Source of the DNA: Candidatus Saccharimonadota bacterium | GTDB taxonomy: Bacteria > Patescibacteriota > Saccharimonadia > Saccharimonadales > Saccharimonadaceae | Direction: 5' to 3' | DNA: 24,653 nucleotides | Assembly: GCA_905371595.1 (NCBI GenBank) | Contig: CAJPLU010000010.1 | Location: 1 to 24,653 of the forward strand | Part shown: one piece after another, positions 1-7,375 of the stretch | Numbering within the stretch: the stretch's first letter is position 1 | How the letters are laid out: each line of letters begins with the position of its first letter | Translations under genes and position numbers: made by a program | Notes under the pieces: model-generated | What the model was told of the DNA's origin: nothing | Databases searched by the model: none | What the model saw: the letters and a program-made list of their open reading frames with translations, nothing else

Positions 1-77
1 ACATCGCCAGAGTCAACCGTGATTGTCACACCGGCCGGAATAACCACCGGCAGTTTTCCGATTCGACTCAGACTCAT
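1..77 (-). CDS. rplF: 50S ribosomal protein L6, N-terminal fragment
   Basis: Partial gene running off the left edge; only the first 25 codons are present. The translation begins MSLSRIGKLPVVIPAGVTIT, which matches the conserved N-terminus of L6 (SRIGK.PI.IPAGV). The start is ATG at 77-75, preceded by AAAGGTGA as ribosome binding site. L6 binds 23S rRNA near the sarcin-ricin loop. In most bacteria this gene directly follows rpsH in the spc operon; here rpsH ends at 20343, about 20 kb away on the same strand, and rplF has its own promoter. The fragment is short, but the match is specific. Confidence 0.9.
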   Translation of the reverse strand, partial: MSLSRIGKLPVVIPAGVTITVDSGD

Positions 78-113
78 TACTCACCTTTCATGTGATTTGA
101 TATTAACTTCGGT

Positions 114-143
114 ATTTTAGCATAGATTAGGGGTGAAATGCAA
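114..143 (-). promoter_or_regulatory. Promoter of rplF
   Basis: On the minus strand there is a -35 TTGCAT (143-138), an 18-nt spacer and a -10 TAAAAT (119-114) preceded by TGC (extended -10). The predicted transcript start near 107 leaves a leader of about 30 nt containing the L6 Shine-Dalgarno. This supports rplF as the first gene of a separate transcript. The same -35 hexamer, TTGCAT, is used by the glutaredoxin promoter at 980-1008. Confidence 0.6.
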
Positions 144-216
144 GGTTTACGTAACGCGATTACTACAGCTATGGTAGAAGCCGATTGGATATGCAGATAC
201 AGATGCTAAGTAAAGG

Positions 217-246
217 TTGTGAGATTTATGTGCGCTAAAGTATAGT
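217..246 (+). promoter_or_regulatory. Promoter of the Nudix gene (leaderless)
   Basis: TTGTGA (217-222), 18-nt spacer, TATAGT (241-246). The ATG of the Nudix gene lies at 253, six bases after the -10 box, and no Shine-Dalgarno is present, so transcription should start at or next to the A of the start codon. Confidence 0.55.
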
Positions 247-252
247 AATAAT

Positions 253-657
253 ATGGTTAAAGTAGTCGCAAAGGCGCTGGTGCGGAATTCTGAAGGATTA
301 TATTTGGTGCTGTATAGAAGCAATACGCATCCGCTGTTTCCCGGACATATTGATTTTCCCGGCGGAGAGGTTGAGCCGGAAGAAATACCAGAAGCAGCAG
401 TAGCGCGCGAAATACAGGAAGAGACAGGACTATCCGTTAATCCAAATAAATTGAAGAAGCTATTTACTAAACAATACCAGCAAGCAACACATGTATTATT
501 TGAAGCAAAGCTCACCGAACCGGACGCGAAAGTCGCTTTAAGTTGGGAACATAAAAGCTACCGCTGGATAACACCGGAGGAGTTGAAGTCTCTGCCTAAA
601 TTCTCAGGTGCCGACCCGTACTATACAGACGCAGTAGATTATCTATCTAGCCAATAA
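253..657 (+). CDS. Nudix hydrolase (MutT-like)
   Basis: A 134-aa single-domain cytoplasmic Nudix hydrolase. The Nudix box (GX5EX7REUXEEXGU) is complete: G38, E44, then REIQEETGL at 52-60, which carries the glutamates that bind Mg2+. Proteins of this size hydrolyse nucleoside diphosphates linked to another moiety (for example oxidised dNTPs, NADH or ADP-ribose); the sequence alone does not fix the substrate. The start at 253 is chosen because a -10 box ends six bases upstream. The 3' end overlaps the convergent glutaredoxin-like gene by 11 bases, so both stop codons lie inside the neighbouring gene and no terminator fits between them. Confidence 0.9.
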   Translation: MVKVVAKALVRNSEGLYLVLYRSNTHPLFPGHIDFPGGEVEPEEIPEAAVAREIQEETGLSVNPNKLKKLFTKQYQQATHVLFEAKLTEPDAKVALSWEHKSYRWITPEELKSLPKFSGADPYYTDAVDYLSSQ

Positions 658-952
658 GCCCTTTCTCCTTGAGTGTAGCGTCAATTTTGGTTCGATTGAA
701 GCCGCGAATGATTACGCCATCGATGTCGGTGACAGGTATGCTGCTAGATTTGTCGCCAACTTTAGCGAGAAGTTCATCCATTGCACCCTCATCTTCGTCG
801 ATGTCGCGAACGGTATACTTCACGCCTAATTTGTCTAAGTATTCTTTTTCGGTTTTACAGTACGCGCACCACGCGGCGCTGTAAATGATTACTTGATTAT
901 CTTGATCGTCTTGATCGTTTTGGTCGTCTCGATGGCTCGTCTGGTCGTCCAT
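647..952 (-). CDS. Glutaredoxin-like thiol oxidoreductase
   Basis: A 101-aa protein with a glutaredoxin/thioredoxin fold. VIIYSAAWCAYC places the redox-active CXXC (C29, C32) after the first beta strand. The cis-proline region SSIPVTDIDG and the G-F motif (IRGFNRTKID) follow at about 70-90. CAYC rather than CPYC suggests a NrdH/mycoredoxin-like protein that reduces disulfides in the cytoplasm. Residues 2-20 form an unusual Asp/Gln/Asn-rich tail (DDQNDQDDQDNQ) encoded by a degenerate GAY-CAR repeat. The tail is probably real because the start at 952 has a good Shine-Dalgarno (AAGGGGG) 7-8 bases upstream. It has its own promoter and converges on the Nudix gene with an 11-base overlap. Confidence 0.85.
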   Translation of the reverse strand: MDDQTSHRDDQNDQDDQDNQVIIYSAAWCAYCKTEKEYLDKLGVKYTVRDIDEDEGAMDELLAKVGDKSSSIPVTDIDGVIIRGFNRTKIDATLKEKGLIG

Positions 953-979
953 AATTATCCCCCTTCGTTAATTACAATC

Positions 980-1008
980 ATTATATACACAACATCTAGC
1001 GTATGCAA
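980..1008 (-). promoter_or_regulatory. Promoter of the glutaredoxin-like gene
   Basis: TTGCAT (1008-1003), 17-nt spacer, TATAAT (985-980) on the minus strand. It lies just beyond the stop codon of the 70-aa gene. It gives a leader of about 20 nt that contains the AAGGGGG ribosome binding site, in contrast to the leaderless promoters nearby. Confidence 0.65.
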
Positions 1009-1009
1009 G

Positions 1010-1222
1010 CTATTTATCGGCGCTAGATGTACGGCTAGTCAAATACCACCCACCGTCAGCTGGCGATTGATAAATGTCAAGCTCGAGGTCGAGGTGGTAT
1101 TTTTGCAGCTCTTTGATGGCGTTTAGAGCGGCTTGCCGGCTAGCGAAACGTTTCTTTTGCGGCGCGCGAGCGCTTTTGTTTTGGTACGGTGTATGTTTAG
1201 GGGTGCGGTTTCGTCTAGGCAT
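1010..1222 (-). CDS. Small basic protein of unknown function
   Basis: A 70-aa protein I do not recognise. The first 27 residues are strongly basic (MPRRNRTPKHTPYQNK...KKR). The rest looks like a small alpha/beta unit: a helix at about 28-42 (SRQAALNAIKELQKYH), then two beta-like segments, LDLELDIYQ and GGWYLTSR, joined by a SPADGG turn. The basic tail suggests nucleic-acid or ribosome contact, but that is inference. The -10 TATAAT at 1238-1233 lies 10 bases before the ATG, leaving only a 3-4 nt leader. It is divergent from the ATP synthase operon, and their promoters overlap. Confidence 0.65.
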   Translation of the reverse strand: MPRRNRTPKHTPYQNKSARAPQKKRFASRQAALNAIKELQKYHLDLELDIYQSPADGGWYLTSRTSSADK

Positions 1223-1232
1223 AATGTCTTAA

Positions 1233-1238
1233 ATTATA
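1233..1238 (-). promoter_or_regulatory. -10 box of the 70-aa gene
   Basis: A perfect TATAAT on the minus strand, 10 bases upstream of the ATG at 1222. No convincing -35 is seen. It lies back to back with the ATP synthase promoter (1242-1271), so polymerase binding at one site would probably hinder the other. Confidence 0.5.
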
Positions 1239-1241
1239 CAC

Positions 1242-1271
1242 TTTACATATAGCGGCTCATACTGCTACAAT
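1242..1271 (+). promoter_or_regulatory. Promoter of the ATP synthase operon (leaderless)
   Basis: TTTACA (1242-1247), 18-nt spacer, TACAAT (1266-1271). The ATG of the first gene follows at 1278 after six bases, with no Shine-Dalgarno. The operon message therefore probably begins at the start codon. Confidence 0.65.
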
Positions 1272-1277
1272 AGCGCT

Positions 1278-1541
1278 ATGACCAGTGGGGCTGACAATAC
1301 CGCCGAGACGCGGACTTCTGATAATACTGTATCTCGAGAAACTTTTACATCGCTAGGACTGGCTATGGTCGGCGTGACGTGGAGGATGTATGTACCAATG
1401 CTTGGCTTGTTTTTTGCTGGCTTGTGGCTGGATAGTTTATTTAATAGTAAGCCGTGGTTGATGTTCATCGGGTTTGCGGTAGGCGCGGCCGCCGCAGCGA
1501 TTTTGGTGCGGCAACAGATAAAAAAGGTTAATAAGAAATGA
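1278..1541 (+). CDS. atpZ: AtpZ/AtpI-type ATP synthase accessory protein
   Basis: An 87-aa membrane protein at the head of the ATP synthase operon. Two hydrophobic helices are visible: roughly residues 25-50 (with the motif MYVPMLGLFFAGLWLD) and 58-78 (WLMFIGFAVGAAAAAILV), followed by a basic end (RQQIKKVNKK). This matches the small AtpZ/AtpI-like proteins (putative F0F1-ATPase subunit family) found upstream of atpB and implicated in c-ring assembly or Mg2+/Ca2+ supply. The first 24 residues are polar and Thr/Ser/Asp-rich. The start at 1278 fits the -10 box six bases upstream. The TGA stop overlaps the atpB start (ATGA), which indicates translational coupling. Confidence 0.8.
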   Translation: MTSGADNTAETRTSDNTVSRETFTSLGLAMVGVTWRMYVPMLGLFFAGLWLDSLFNSKPWLMFIGFAVGAAAAAILVRQQIKKVNKK

Positions 1542-2365
1542 TGTTCGCGGCGCTACCCCATATATCGGTCAAGGCCGACGAAGTGTTTTCAATCGCCGGT
1601 TTACCAATAACTAATGCTAATCTGGTTGGCATTCTAGGATTGGTGCTTCTGGTGTGGCTAATGTTTCGTACGCGAGCAGCGGTGCTTGGCCGCAAAAAAT
1701 CGAACTTCGCAACGCGCTTAACTCTTTGGTGCATAGAAGGATTGTATAAGACGGTCGGACAAGTGATTCCTAACCAAAAGTGGGCTCGCCGAGTGGCGCC
1801 GCTGGTAATGACGATGTTTTTCTTCATAGCCGGACAATATTGGCTCGGTTTGCTACCGATTGTCGGGCCGATAACTGTCGGCCATACGCCGCTGTTCCGC
1901 GGTCAGGATGCCGATTTAAATATGACGTTTGCGCTGGCGACGGTAACTATCGTGATGGCGCAGGTGTATGCTGCGCGCGAGCTGGGTTTTGTTGGTAATT
2001 TGAAGCGTTACTTCGTTAATCCGTTGCGCGACCCGATTATGTCGTTTGTTGGTATTCTGGAGCTTGTAGCGGAGTTTTCGCGCTTGCTTAGTTTGTCGTT
2101 CCGCTTGTTCGGCAACGTGCTGGCGGGCGAAATATTGATTGCTATGATTGCTTATCTAGCGCAAGTTGCGATGCCTGCGGTTCTGCAGCCATTTTATATT
2201 TTTGAGCTGTTTATCGGCGGTATTCAGGCTTATATTTTCTTTATGCTTTCGACAGTGTTTATATCGCTCGGTTTGGCGCATCACGGCGGTGATGAGGAAA
2301 AACAAACGCATGATGATTCTTCGACTTCTTCCGGCATGAAATTAACGGCCGAGGGAGTAAAATAA
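1538..2365 (+). CDS. atpB: ATP synthase F0 subunit a
   Basis: A 275-aa integral membrane subunit that forms the proton half-channels next to the c-ring. The essential arginine is present as R189 in SLSFRLFGNVLAGE, matching E. coli R210. The last helix carries E223 and Q230 (FELFIGGIQAYIFFMLS). Five to six membrane segments are visible. The N-terminus reads ISVKADEVFSIAGLPITNANL, the usual pattern in which the N-terminus precedes the first helix. A hydrophilic Asp/Ser/Thr-rich tail after residue 250 (GDEEKQTHDDSSTSS) is longer than usual. Translation is coupled to atpZ through an ATGA overlap; a second ATG at 1541 is an alternative start. Confidence 0.95.
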   Translation: MMFAALPHISVKADEVFSIAGLPITNANLVGILGLVLLVWLMFRTRAAVLGRKKSNFATRLTLWCIEGLYKTVGQVIPNQKWARRVAPLVMTMFFFIAGQYWLGLLPIVGPITVGHTPLFRGQDADLNMTFALATVTIVMAQVYAARELGFVGNLKRYFVNPLRDPIMSFVGILELVAEFSRLLSLSFRLFGNVLAGEILIAMIAYLAQVAMPAVLQPFYIFELFIGGIQAYIFFMLSTVFISLGLAHHGGDEEKQTHDDSSTSSGMKLTAEGVK

Positions 2366-2402
2366 ATTTAGGTAATAACTAAACCATAAGGAGAAAAATA
2401 TT

Positions 2403-2615
2403 ATGGAAACTATAGCATTTACGCTAGCTTATATCGTCCCTGCATCGTTTGCAGCTATCGGCTGTAGCTGGATTGGCGCTTCGGCGATGAAAGCTGCTGG
2501 CCGCAACCCAGAAAAAATCAACGATTTGCGCACGATGATGATTCTCGGTATCTCGTTTATCGACGCTCTGGCGATTATCGGTTTCGTGGCAGCTATTGTC
2601 GGCAAAGTGATGTAA
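2403..2615 (+). CDS. atpE: ATP synthase F0 subunit c
   Basis: A 70-aa two-helix proteolipid that forms the rotor ring. The ion-binding carboxylate is D54 (SFIDALAII), an aspartate as in E. coli. The following residue is Ala rather than Ser/Thr and there is no Gln in helix 1, so it is probably proton-coupled. The polar loop reads RNP (34-36) instead of the usual RQP. The helix-1 glycine pattern (GxGxGxG) is partly replaced: GCSWIGASAMK carries a bulky W23, which is unusual for the tightly packed inner ring. The start has a strong AAGGAG about 10 bases upstream, consistent with the high stoichiometry of c. Confidence 0.95.
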   Translation: METIAFTLAYIVPASFAAIGCSWIGASAMKAAGRNPEKINDLRTMMILGISFIDALAIIGFVAAIVGKVM

Positions 2616-2627
2616 GGATTCGCGCGC

Positions 2628-3164
2628 GTGAATAACTTGCACTACTTTGCATCGGCTGGAGCTGGAAGCGATAGCCTATTGGGGCCACTAGGAATTGATT
2701 GGCGGTTGTTCGTGCTGCAAACGGTTGCTTTTGCGGTCTTGCTGCTAGTGCTGAAAAAATGGGTTTATCCGCCTATTCTAGCCATGCTTGATAAGCGCGA
2801 CGAGTCTATCAAAGAAGGTTTAGAGGCTGCCGAGCAAGCTAAAAAAGCGGCAAGCGAAAGCGAAAAGCGCACGGCCGCTATGCTGAAAAAGGCCCAGCAA
2901 GAGTCGCGAACTATTGTTGCTACTGCCAAGAATGAAGCGGCTGAAATGGTTGCTGAAGCCGAACAAAAGGCCAAGAACCAAGCTGACGCCATTATCGAGT
3001 CGGCCCGCAACGATGTCAGGGCGCAAGTCGCCCAGGCCAAGAAAGATTTGCGCGACCAGATGGTAGACCTAGTGGTCGATACAACCAGAAAAGTTACACT
3101 GGATACGGTCGATCCAAGCAAAGACACTAGCTTGATCAAAAAACAACTAGAGGAGATCAAGTAG
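2628..3164 (+). CDS. atpF: ATP synthase F0 subunit b
   Basis: A 178-aa peripheral stalk subunit starting at GTG 2628, with AAGGA about 10 bases upstream. One membrane helix lies at about 27-45 (LFVLQTVAFAVLLLVLKKW), followed by the family signature YPPILAMLDKRDESIKEGL. A long charged Ala/Lys/Glu coiled coil (about 55-150) then dimerises and reaches up to delta and F1. It follows atpE after 12 bases and is separated from atpH by one base. Confidence 0.93.
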   Translation: MNNLHYFASAGAGSDSLLGPLGIDWRLFVLQTVAFAVLLLVLKKWVYPPILAMLDKRDESIKEGLEAAEQAKKAASESEKRTAAMLKKAQQESRTIVATAKNEAAEMVAEAEQKAKNQADAIIESARNDVRAQVAQAKKDLRDQMVDLVVDTTRKVTLDTVDPSKDTSLIKKQLEEIK

Positions 3165-3165
3165 C

Positions 3166-3555
3166 GTGGCGGCCAGTACTATATCGCAGCGAAGATTAGC
3201 AGCGTATGTGGCTGGCCAATTGCTTGCAAGCGGCGATAAGAAGCGTCTTATCAAAGAGTTAGCAGCCTATTTGATCGAAACTGGCCGTGTGCGCGATCTC
3301 AATCAAGTGGTGGCGGCTATTGAAGAGGCGCTAGCGTCGCGCGGCGCTGTTGTAGCGACGGTTACGACTGCTCGCCCGCTCTCGCCAGAAAATAAGCAAG
3401 CAATTGTTAAGCAATTTACGCCGACTGGCGCCAAACTATATATTCGCGAACAGATTGACCCGAGCGTTATCGGCGGCTTCAAGATTGAGCTGCCAGGCAG
3501 CCAGTTTGACGGCACAGTGATACATAAACTAACAACCCTCAAGGGTATAAAGTAA
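3166..3555 (+). CDS. atpH: ATP synthase F1 subunit delta (short form)
   Basis: A 129-aa delta/OSCP subunit that ties the b stalk to the top of F1. Usual length is about 175-180 aa, so roughly 50 residues are missing, and the shortening appears to be in the N-terminal helical domain. It begins with SQRRLAAYVAGQLL, which matches the first helix of delta (ArRYAxALfela). The C-terminal signature is intact: IGGFKIELPGSQFDGTVIHKL. The GTG start at 3166 is one base after the atpF stop. No frameshift is visible, so this looks like a shortened form and not a broken gene. Confidence 0.85.
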   Translation: MAASTISQRRLAAYVAGQLLASGDKKRLIKELAAYLIETGRVRDLNQVVAAIEEALASRGAVVATVTTARPLSPENKQAIVKQFTPTGAKLYIREQIDPSVIGGFKIELPGSQFDGTVIHKLTTLKGIK

Positions 3556-3564
3556 AGGAAAAGA

Positions 3565-5100
3565 ATGGCTGATATTACAGTGACAGAATTGTCGGACGAA
3601 CTGCGCCAGGCGATTGCCCAGCTCGAGGTGTCTGAAGGTTTAGAAAAAGTTGGTATTGTGACTCGCGTGGGCGACGGCGTGGCGTGGGTGCATGGATTGC
3701 GCGAGGCTGGTTATAGCGAAGTTCTGGAGATCCAAACGGCCGAGGGTGTGGTTGAAGCCTTTGCTTTGAACTTGATGGAAGACGAAATCGGCGCGGTGCT
3801 GTTAGGCAGCGACCAAGGTGTTTCCGCTGGCGATAAAGTCAAACTAAAAGGCGAAGTGCTGAGCGTACCAGTCGGCGAAGAGCTGTTGGGACGCGTAGTT
3901 AATCCGCTGGGCGAACCGCTTGACGGCGGTCCAGCAATCAAATCAAAGCAGCGTGGTCTGGTTGAGCGCGAAGCTATCGGCGTAATGGGCCGCAAGTCAG
4001 TTCATGAGCCGTTGATGACGGGCATTATGAGCGTCGATGCGATGTTCCCGATCGGCCGCGGCCAGCGCGAGCTGATTATTGGCGACCGCCAGACTGGTAA
4101 AACCGCCATTGCGCTTGATACGATGATTAATCAAGCCCGCCAGAAAACCGGTGTAGTCAATATCTACGTAGCGGTCGGCCAGAAGCTCAGCAAAATTGCT
4201 CGCCTAGTTGAACGCCTGAAGTCCGAAGGCGTGATGGATCAGACTATCGTGGTGGCGACTAGTCCGAGCGACCCAGCTTCCCTGCTCTATCTGGCGCCGT
4301 ATGCTGGCACTGCTATGGGCGAATATTTCCGTGATAATAGCAAGCATGCCTTGATGATTTATGATGATTTAACTAAGCACGCAGTCGCTTATCGCCAGAT
4401 GTCGCTGCTGTTGCGCCGCCCGCCGGGCCGCGAGGCTTACCCTGGTGACGTGTTCTATTTGCACTCGCGCCTGCTGGAGCGATCGGCTAAGTTATCGGAC
4501 GAACTAGGTGCTGGCAGCTTGACTGCTCTGCCGATTATCGAGACGCAGGCTGGTGATATTTCTGCTTATATTCCGACTAATGTTATTTCCATCACCGACG
4601 GCCAGATATTTATGGAGACTGACCTGTTCTACCAAGGTATTCGCCCGGCGATTAGTGCGGGCTTGTCGGTGTCGCGCGTCGGCGGTGCGGCTCAGACCAA
4701 AGCGCTGAAGAGTGTCAGCGGCAACCTTAAACTTGGCCTCAGCCAATTCCGCGAATTAGCTAGTTTCGCACAGTTTGGCAGCGATCTCGACGCCGAGACC
4801 AAGGCGCAAATTGAACGCGGCCAGCGCCTAACCGAATTGCTTAAACAGCCGCAGTATCAGCCGATGAGCGTCTGGGAACAGGTCGTTAGCATCGTTGCGG
4901 TTAGCGAGGGCTATTTTGATGAAGTTCCAGCCGCCAAGATTAAAGACGCGCAGGCTGACTTGCTGGCTCGCTTGTGGACGAACCACAAAGCTGAGATGAA
5001 AGCGCTAAACCGAGGCGATAAAAAATTTGGCGAGGACAAATCTATCGCCAAGATTGTCAAGGACGCAGCTCTAGCAGTTGCTAAAGGATTTGAGGACTAA
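3565..5100 (+). CDS. atpA: ATP synthase F1 subunit alpha
   Basis: A 511-aa full-length catalytic-core subunit. The Walker A loop GDRQTGKT is at 173-180. The VGDGVAWVHGL beta-barrel motif is at about 35-45. The SLLLRRPPGREAYPGDVFYLHS segment lies near 275-296 (with the arginine region typical of alpha) and the FSRVGGAAQTKALK-like signature (LSVSRVGGAAQTKAL) near 370. Three alpha subunits alternate with beta and bind ATP without turning it over. AAAGGA about 6 bases upstream marks the start at 3565. Confidence 0.98.
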   Translation: MADITVTELSDELRQAIAQLEVSEGLEKVGIVTRVGDGVAWVHGLREAGYSEVLEIQTAEGVVEAFALNLMEDEIGAVLLGSDQGVSAGDKVKLKGEVLSVPVGEELLGRVVNPLGEPLDGGPAIKSKQRGLVEREAIGVMGRKSVHEPLMTGIMSVDAMFPIGRGQRELIIGDRQTGKTAIALDTMINQARQKTGVVNIYVAVGQKLSKIARLVERLKSEGVMDQTIVVATSPSDPASLLYLAPYAGTAMGEYFRDNSKHALMIYDDLTKHAVAYRQMSLLLRRPPGREAYPGDVFYLHSRLLERSAKLSDELGAGSLTALPIIETQAGDISAYIPTNVISITDGQIFMETDLFYQGIRPAISAGLSVSRVGGAAQTKALKSVSGNLKLGLSQFRELASFAQFGSDLDAETKAQIERGQRLTELLKQPQYQPMSVWEQVVSIVAVSEGYFDEVPAAKIKDAQADLLARLWTNHKAEMKALNRGDKKFGEDKSIAKIVKDAALAVAKGFED

Positions 5101-5104
5101 CTAG

Positions 5105-5974
5105 ATGCCGTCGACTCAGCAGCTTAAATCGCGTATTCGTTCGGTCAAGAACACTCGGCAAATCACCAAAGCTATGCAGATGGTGGCAGCTAGCAAGATG
5201 CGCCGCGCTCAAGAGGCGACCAAAAGCTCTCAAGCCTATACAGCGGCAGCACGCGAGCTGCTGGCGTACTTGGCGCAGCAAGGTGCGACCGATAATCACC
5301 GTTGGTTCGTGCAGCGGCCAGTCAAAGCGCGCTTGCTGATTGTGGCAGCAAGCGACAAGGGGTTGGCTGGCGCTTATAACGCTAATATCATCAAGACCTA
5401 TCTGCATGAACTGCATCAAGATGACCAATCGGGTATCGCTAACAAAACTATCGCTATCGGCCGCAAAATCGCTCAAGCAGCAACGCGCATCAAAGATACT
5501 GAAATCGTCGGTACCTACGAGGATCTGCCTGACCGCGTGCCAGGCGCGCAGTTTCATGCTATTCTCAACACTGCCAAAGACATGTTCGAGGCTGGTACTG
5601 TCGATGCTGTCGACGTGATTTTCACGCGCTTTGTTAGTAGCATGACACAGAAAGCTGATATCGTCCGCTTGTTCCCCGCCGGCTTTGTGCCCGACGATGA
5701 AATTAGCGATGATATTCGCGAAGCTAAATTTGAACCAAGTCCTAAATATATCATAGATGATATAGCTTACCGGCTGATTAGCGCTCGTTTGTATCAAGCA
5801 CTGCTTGACTCGCGTGCTAGCGAACATAGCATGCGAATGCTGGCGATGAAGAACGCCACTGATAACGCTAGCGACTTAGTAGCCGACTTGACGCTAGAAA
5901 TGAATAAGGAACGCCAGAGCGCAATCACCCAAGAACTGACCGAGATCAGCGCTGGCGTGGAGGCGATGAAATGA
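5105..5974 (+). CDS. atpG: ATP synthase F1 subunit gamma
   Basis: A 289-aa central rotor stalk. The N-terminal helix signature LKSRIRSVKNTRQITKAMQM is followed by VAASKMRRAQ. The Rossmann-like middle has LIVAASDKGLAGAYNANI at about 79-96. The C-terminal helix SEHSMRMLAMKNATDNASDL contacts the alpha/beta hexamer. The start ATG is four bases after the atpA stop. The gene ends in ATGAAATGA, and a Shine-Dalgarno for atpD follows at once. Confidence 0.96.
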   Translation: MPSTQQLKSRIRSVKNTRQITKAMQMVAASKMRRAQEATKSSQAYTAAARELLAYLAQQGATDNHRWFVQRPVKARLLIVAASDKGLAGAYNANIIKTYLHELHQDDQSGIANKTIAIGRKIAQAATRIKDTEIVGTYEDLPDRVPGAQFHAILNTAKDMFEAGTVDAVDVIFTRFVSSMTQKADIVRLFPAGFVPDDEISDDIREAKFEPSPKYIIDDIAYRLISARLYQALLDSRASEHSMRMLAMKNATDNASDLVADLTLEMNKERQSAITQELTEISAGVEAMK

Positions 5975-5991
5975 TAAAAAAAGGAGTTACT

Positions 5992-7368
5992 ATGAGTAAA
6001 AACCAAGGAAAAATCATCCAAATCATGGGCGTGGTGGTCGATGTTGAGTTTGATGATGGCTCGTTGCCAGAAATATACGAAGCGTTGACGGTCGAGCGCG
6101 GCCAGCAGACGATTACGCTCGAAGTAGCGCAACATCTAGACCAACAGACAGTACGTACGATTAGTTTGCAAAACACCGACGGATTGCGCCGCGGCCAAGT
6201 TGTTACGGCGACTGGCGCGCCGATCAGTGTGCCGGTTGGCGAAGACACGCAAGGCCGCATGTTCAACGTAGTTGGCGAACCAATCGACGGCCGCGAGATT
6301 GCCAAGAGCGCCAAGCGGGCGCCGATTCACCGCCAACCGCCGGCGTTGACCGAACAGTCCAACAAAACTGAGATCCTCGAAACTGGTATCAAGGTTATCG
6401 ACTTGATTGCACCGCTAGCCAAGGGCGGTAAAGCTGGCTTGTTCGCTGGCGCTGGCGTCGGCAAGACGGTCCTTATTCAAGAGCTGATTAACAATATTGC
6501 TAAGTTTCACTCAGGCAACTCGGTTTTTGCGGGTGTCGGCGAGCGAACCCGCGAAGGCAACGACCTCTATTACGAGATGAAAGACGCTGGCGTGCTGGAC
6601 AAAACCTCGCTAGTATTCGGCCAGATGAACGAACCGCCTGGAGCTCGTTTGCGCGTGGCGTTATCGGGCTTAGCAATTGCCGAGTCCTTCCGCGATGAAG
6701 GTAAAGATGTGCTGCTATTCATCGACAATATCTTTCGCTTTACCCAAGCGGGCGCCGAAGTATCAGCGCTATTGGGCCGCTTGCCGAGCGCGGTTGGCTA
6801 CCAGCCGAACCTACAGCAAGAAATGGGCGCCCTGCAGGAGCGTATCACTAGCACCAAAAAAGGCTCGATCACCTCTGTCCAAGCTGTCTACGTGCCGGCT
6901 GACGACTTGACCGACCCAGCACCAGCGACCACTTTTGCCCACCTGGATGCCACTATCGTGATGAATCGCGCTCTGACGGAAATTGGTATTTATCCGGCCG
7001 TGGACGTGTTGGATTCCAGTTCGAATTCGCTTGATCCAGAGATTGTTGGCGAGGAGCATTATGCGGTGGCACGAGAAGTCCAGCGCGTGCTGCAGCAATA
7101 TAAAGAGCTGCAAGATATCATCGCCATCCTTGGTATGGAGGAGTTGTCAGACGACCAAAAACAAACCGTGGCGCGGGCTCGCCGCTTGCAGCGCTTCTTG
7201 GCACAGCCGTTCCACGTTGCCGAGCAATTCACTGGCAATCCTGGTAGCTACTTCAAGTTAGAAGATACCATCAAGGACGCTAAAGACATTCTCGACGGCA
7301 AATACGACGACAAGCCAGAAAGCTGGTTCTATATGTCGCCAGTGCCGCTCAGCGAGAAGAAGGACTAA
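5992..7368 (+). CDS. atpD: ATP synthase F1 subunit beta
   Basis: A 458-aa catalytic subunit. The Walker A is GAGVGKT (153-159); the residue before it is Ala where most beta subunits have Gly (FAGAGVGKTV against FGGAGVGKTV). The catalytic segment GERTREGNDLY, the Walker B region DVLLFIDNIFRFTQAG and the SALLGRLPSAVGYQP motif are all present. I place the start at ATG 5992 because AAAGGAG lies six bases upstream; an in-frame ATG at 5971 would overlap the end of atpG and lacks that site. The gene ends with the usual helical domain. Confidence 0.97.
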   Translation: MSKNQGKIIQIMGVVVDVEFDDGSLPEIYEALTVERGQQTITLEVAQHLDQQTVRTISLQNTDGLRRGQVVTATGAPISVPVGEDTQGRMFNVVGEPIDGREIAKSAKRAPIHRQPPALTEQSNKTEILETGIKVIDLIAPLAKGGKAGLFAGAGVGKTVLIQELINNIAKFHSGNSVFAGVGERTREGNDLYYEMKDAGVLDKTSLVFGQMNEPPGARLRVALSGLAIAESFRDEGKDVLLFIDNIFRFTQAGAEVSALLGRLPSAVGYQPNLQQEMGALQERITSTKKGSITSVQAVYVPADDLTDPAPATTFAHLDATIVMNRALTEIGIYPAVDVLDSSSNSLDPEIVGEEHYAVAREVQRVLQQYKELQDIIAILGMEELSDDQKQTVARARRLQRFLAQPFHVAEQFTGNPGSYFKLEDTIKDAKDILDGKYDDKPESWFYMSPVPLSEKKD

Positions 7369-7375
7369 GCTCGAG

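Noticed and set aside
1528..1827. 99-aa minus-strand ORF inside atpB
   Set aside because: Shadow of the subunit a coding frame.
5081..5827. 248-aa minus-strand ORF opposite atpG
   Set aside because: atpG is an unmistakable gamma subunit in the other strand; the antisense frame has no start signals or family features.
5971..5991. Upstream ATG as start of atpD
   Set aside because: It overlaps the end of atpG and has no ribosome binding site, whereas ATG 5992 has AAAGGAG at good spacing and gives the usual beta N-terminus.
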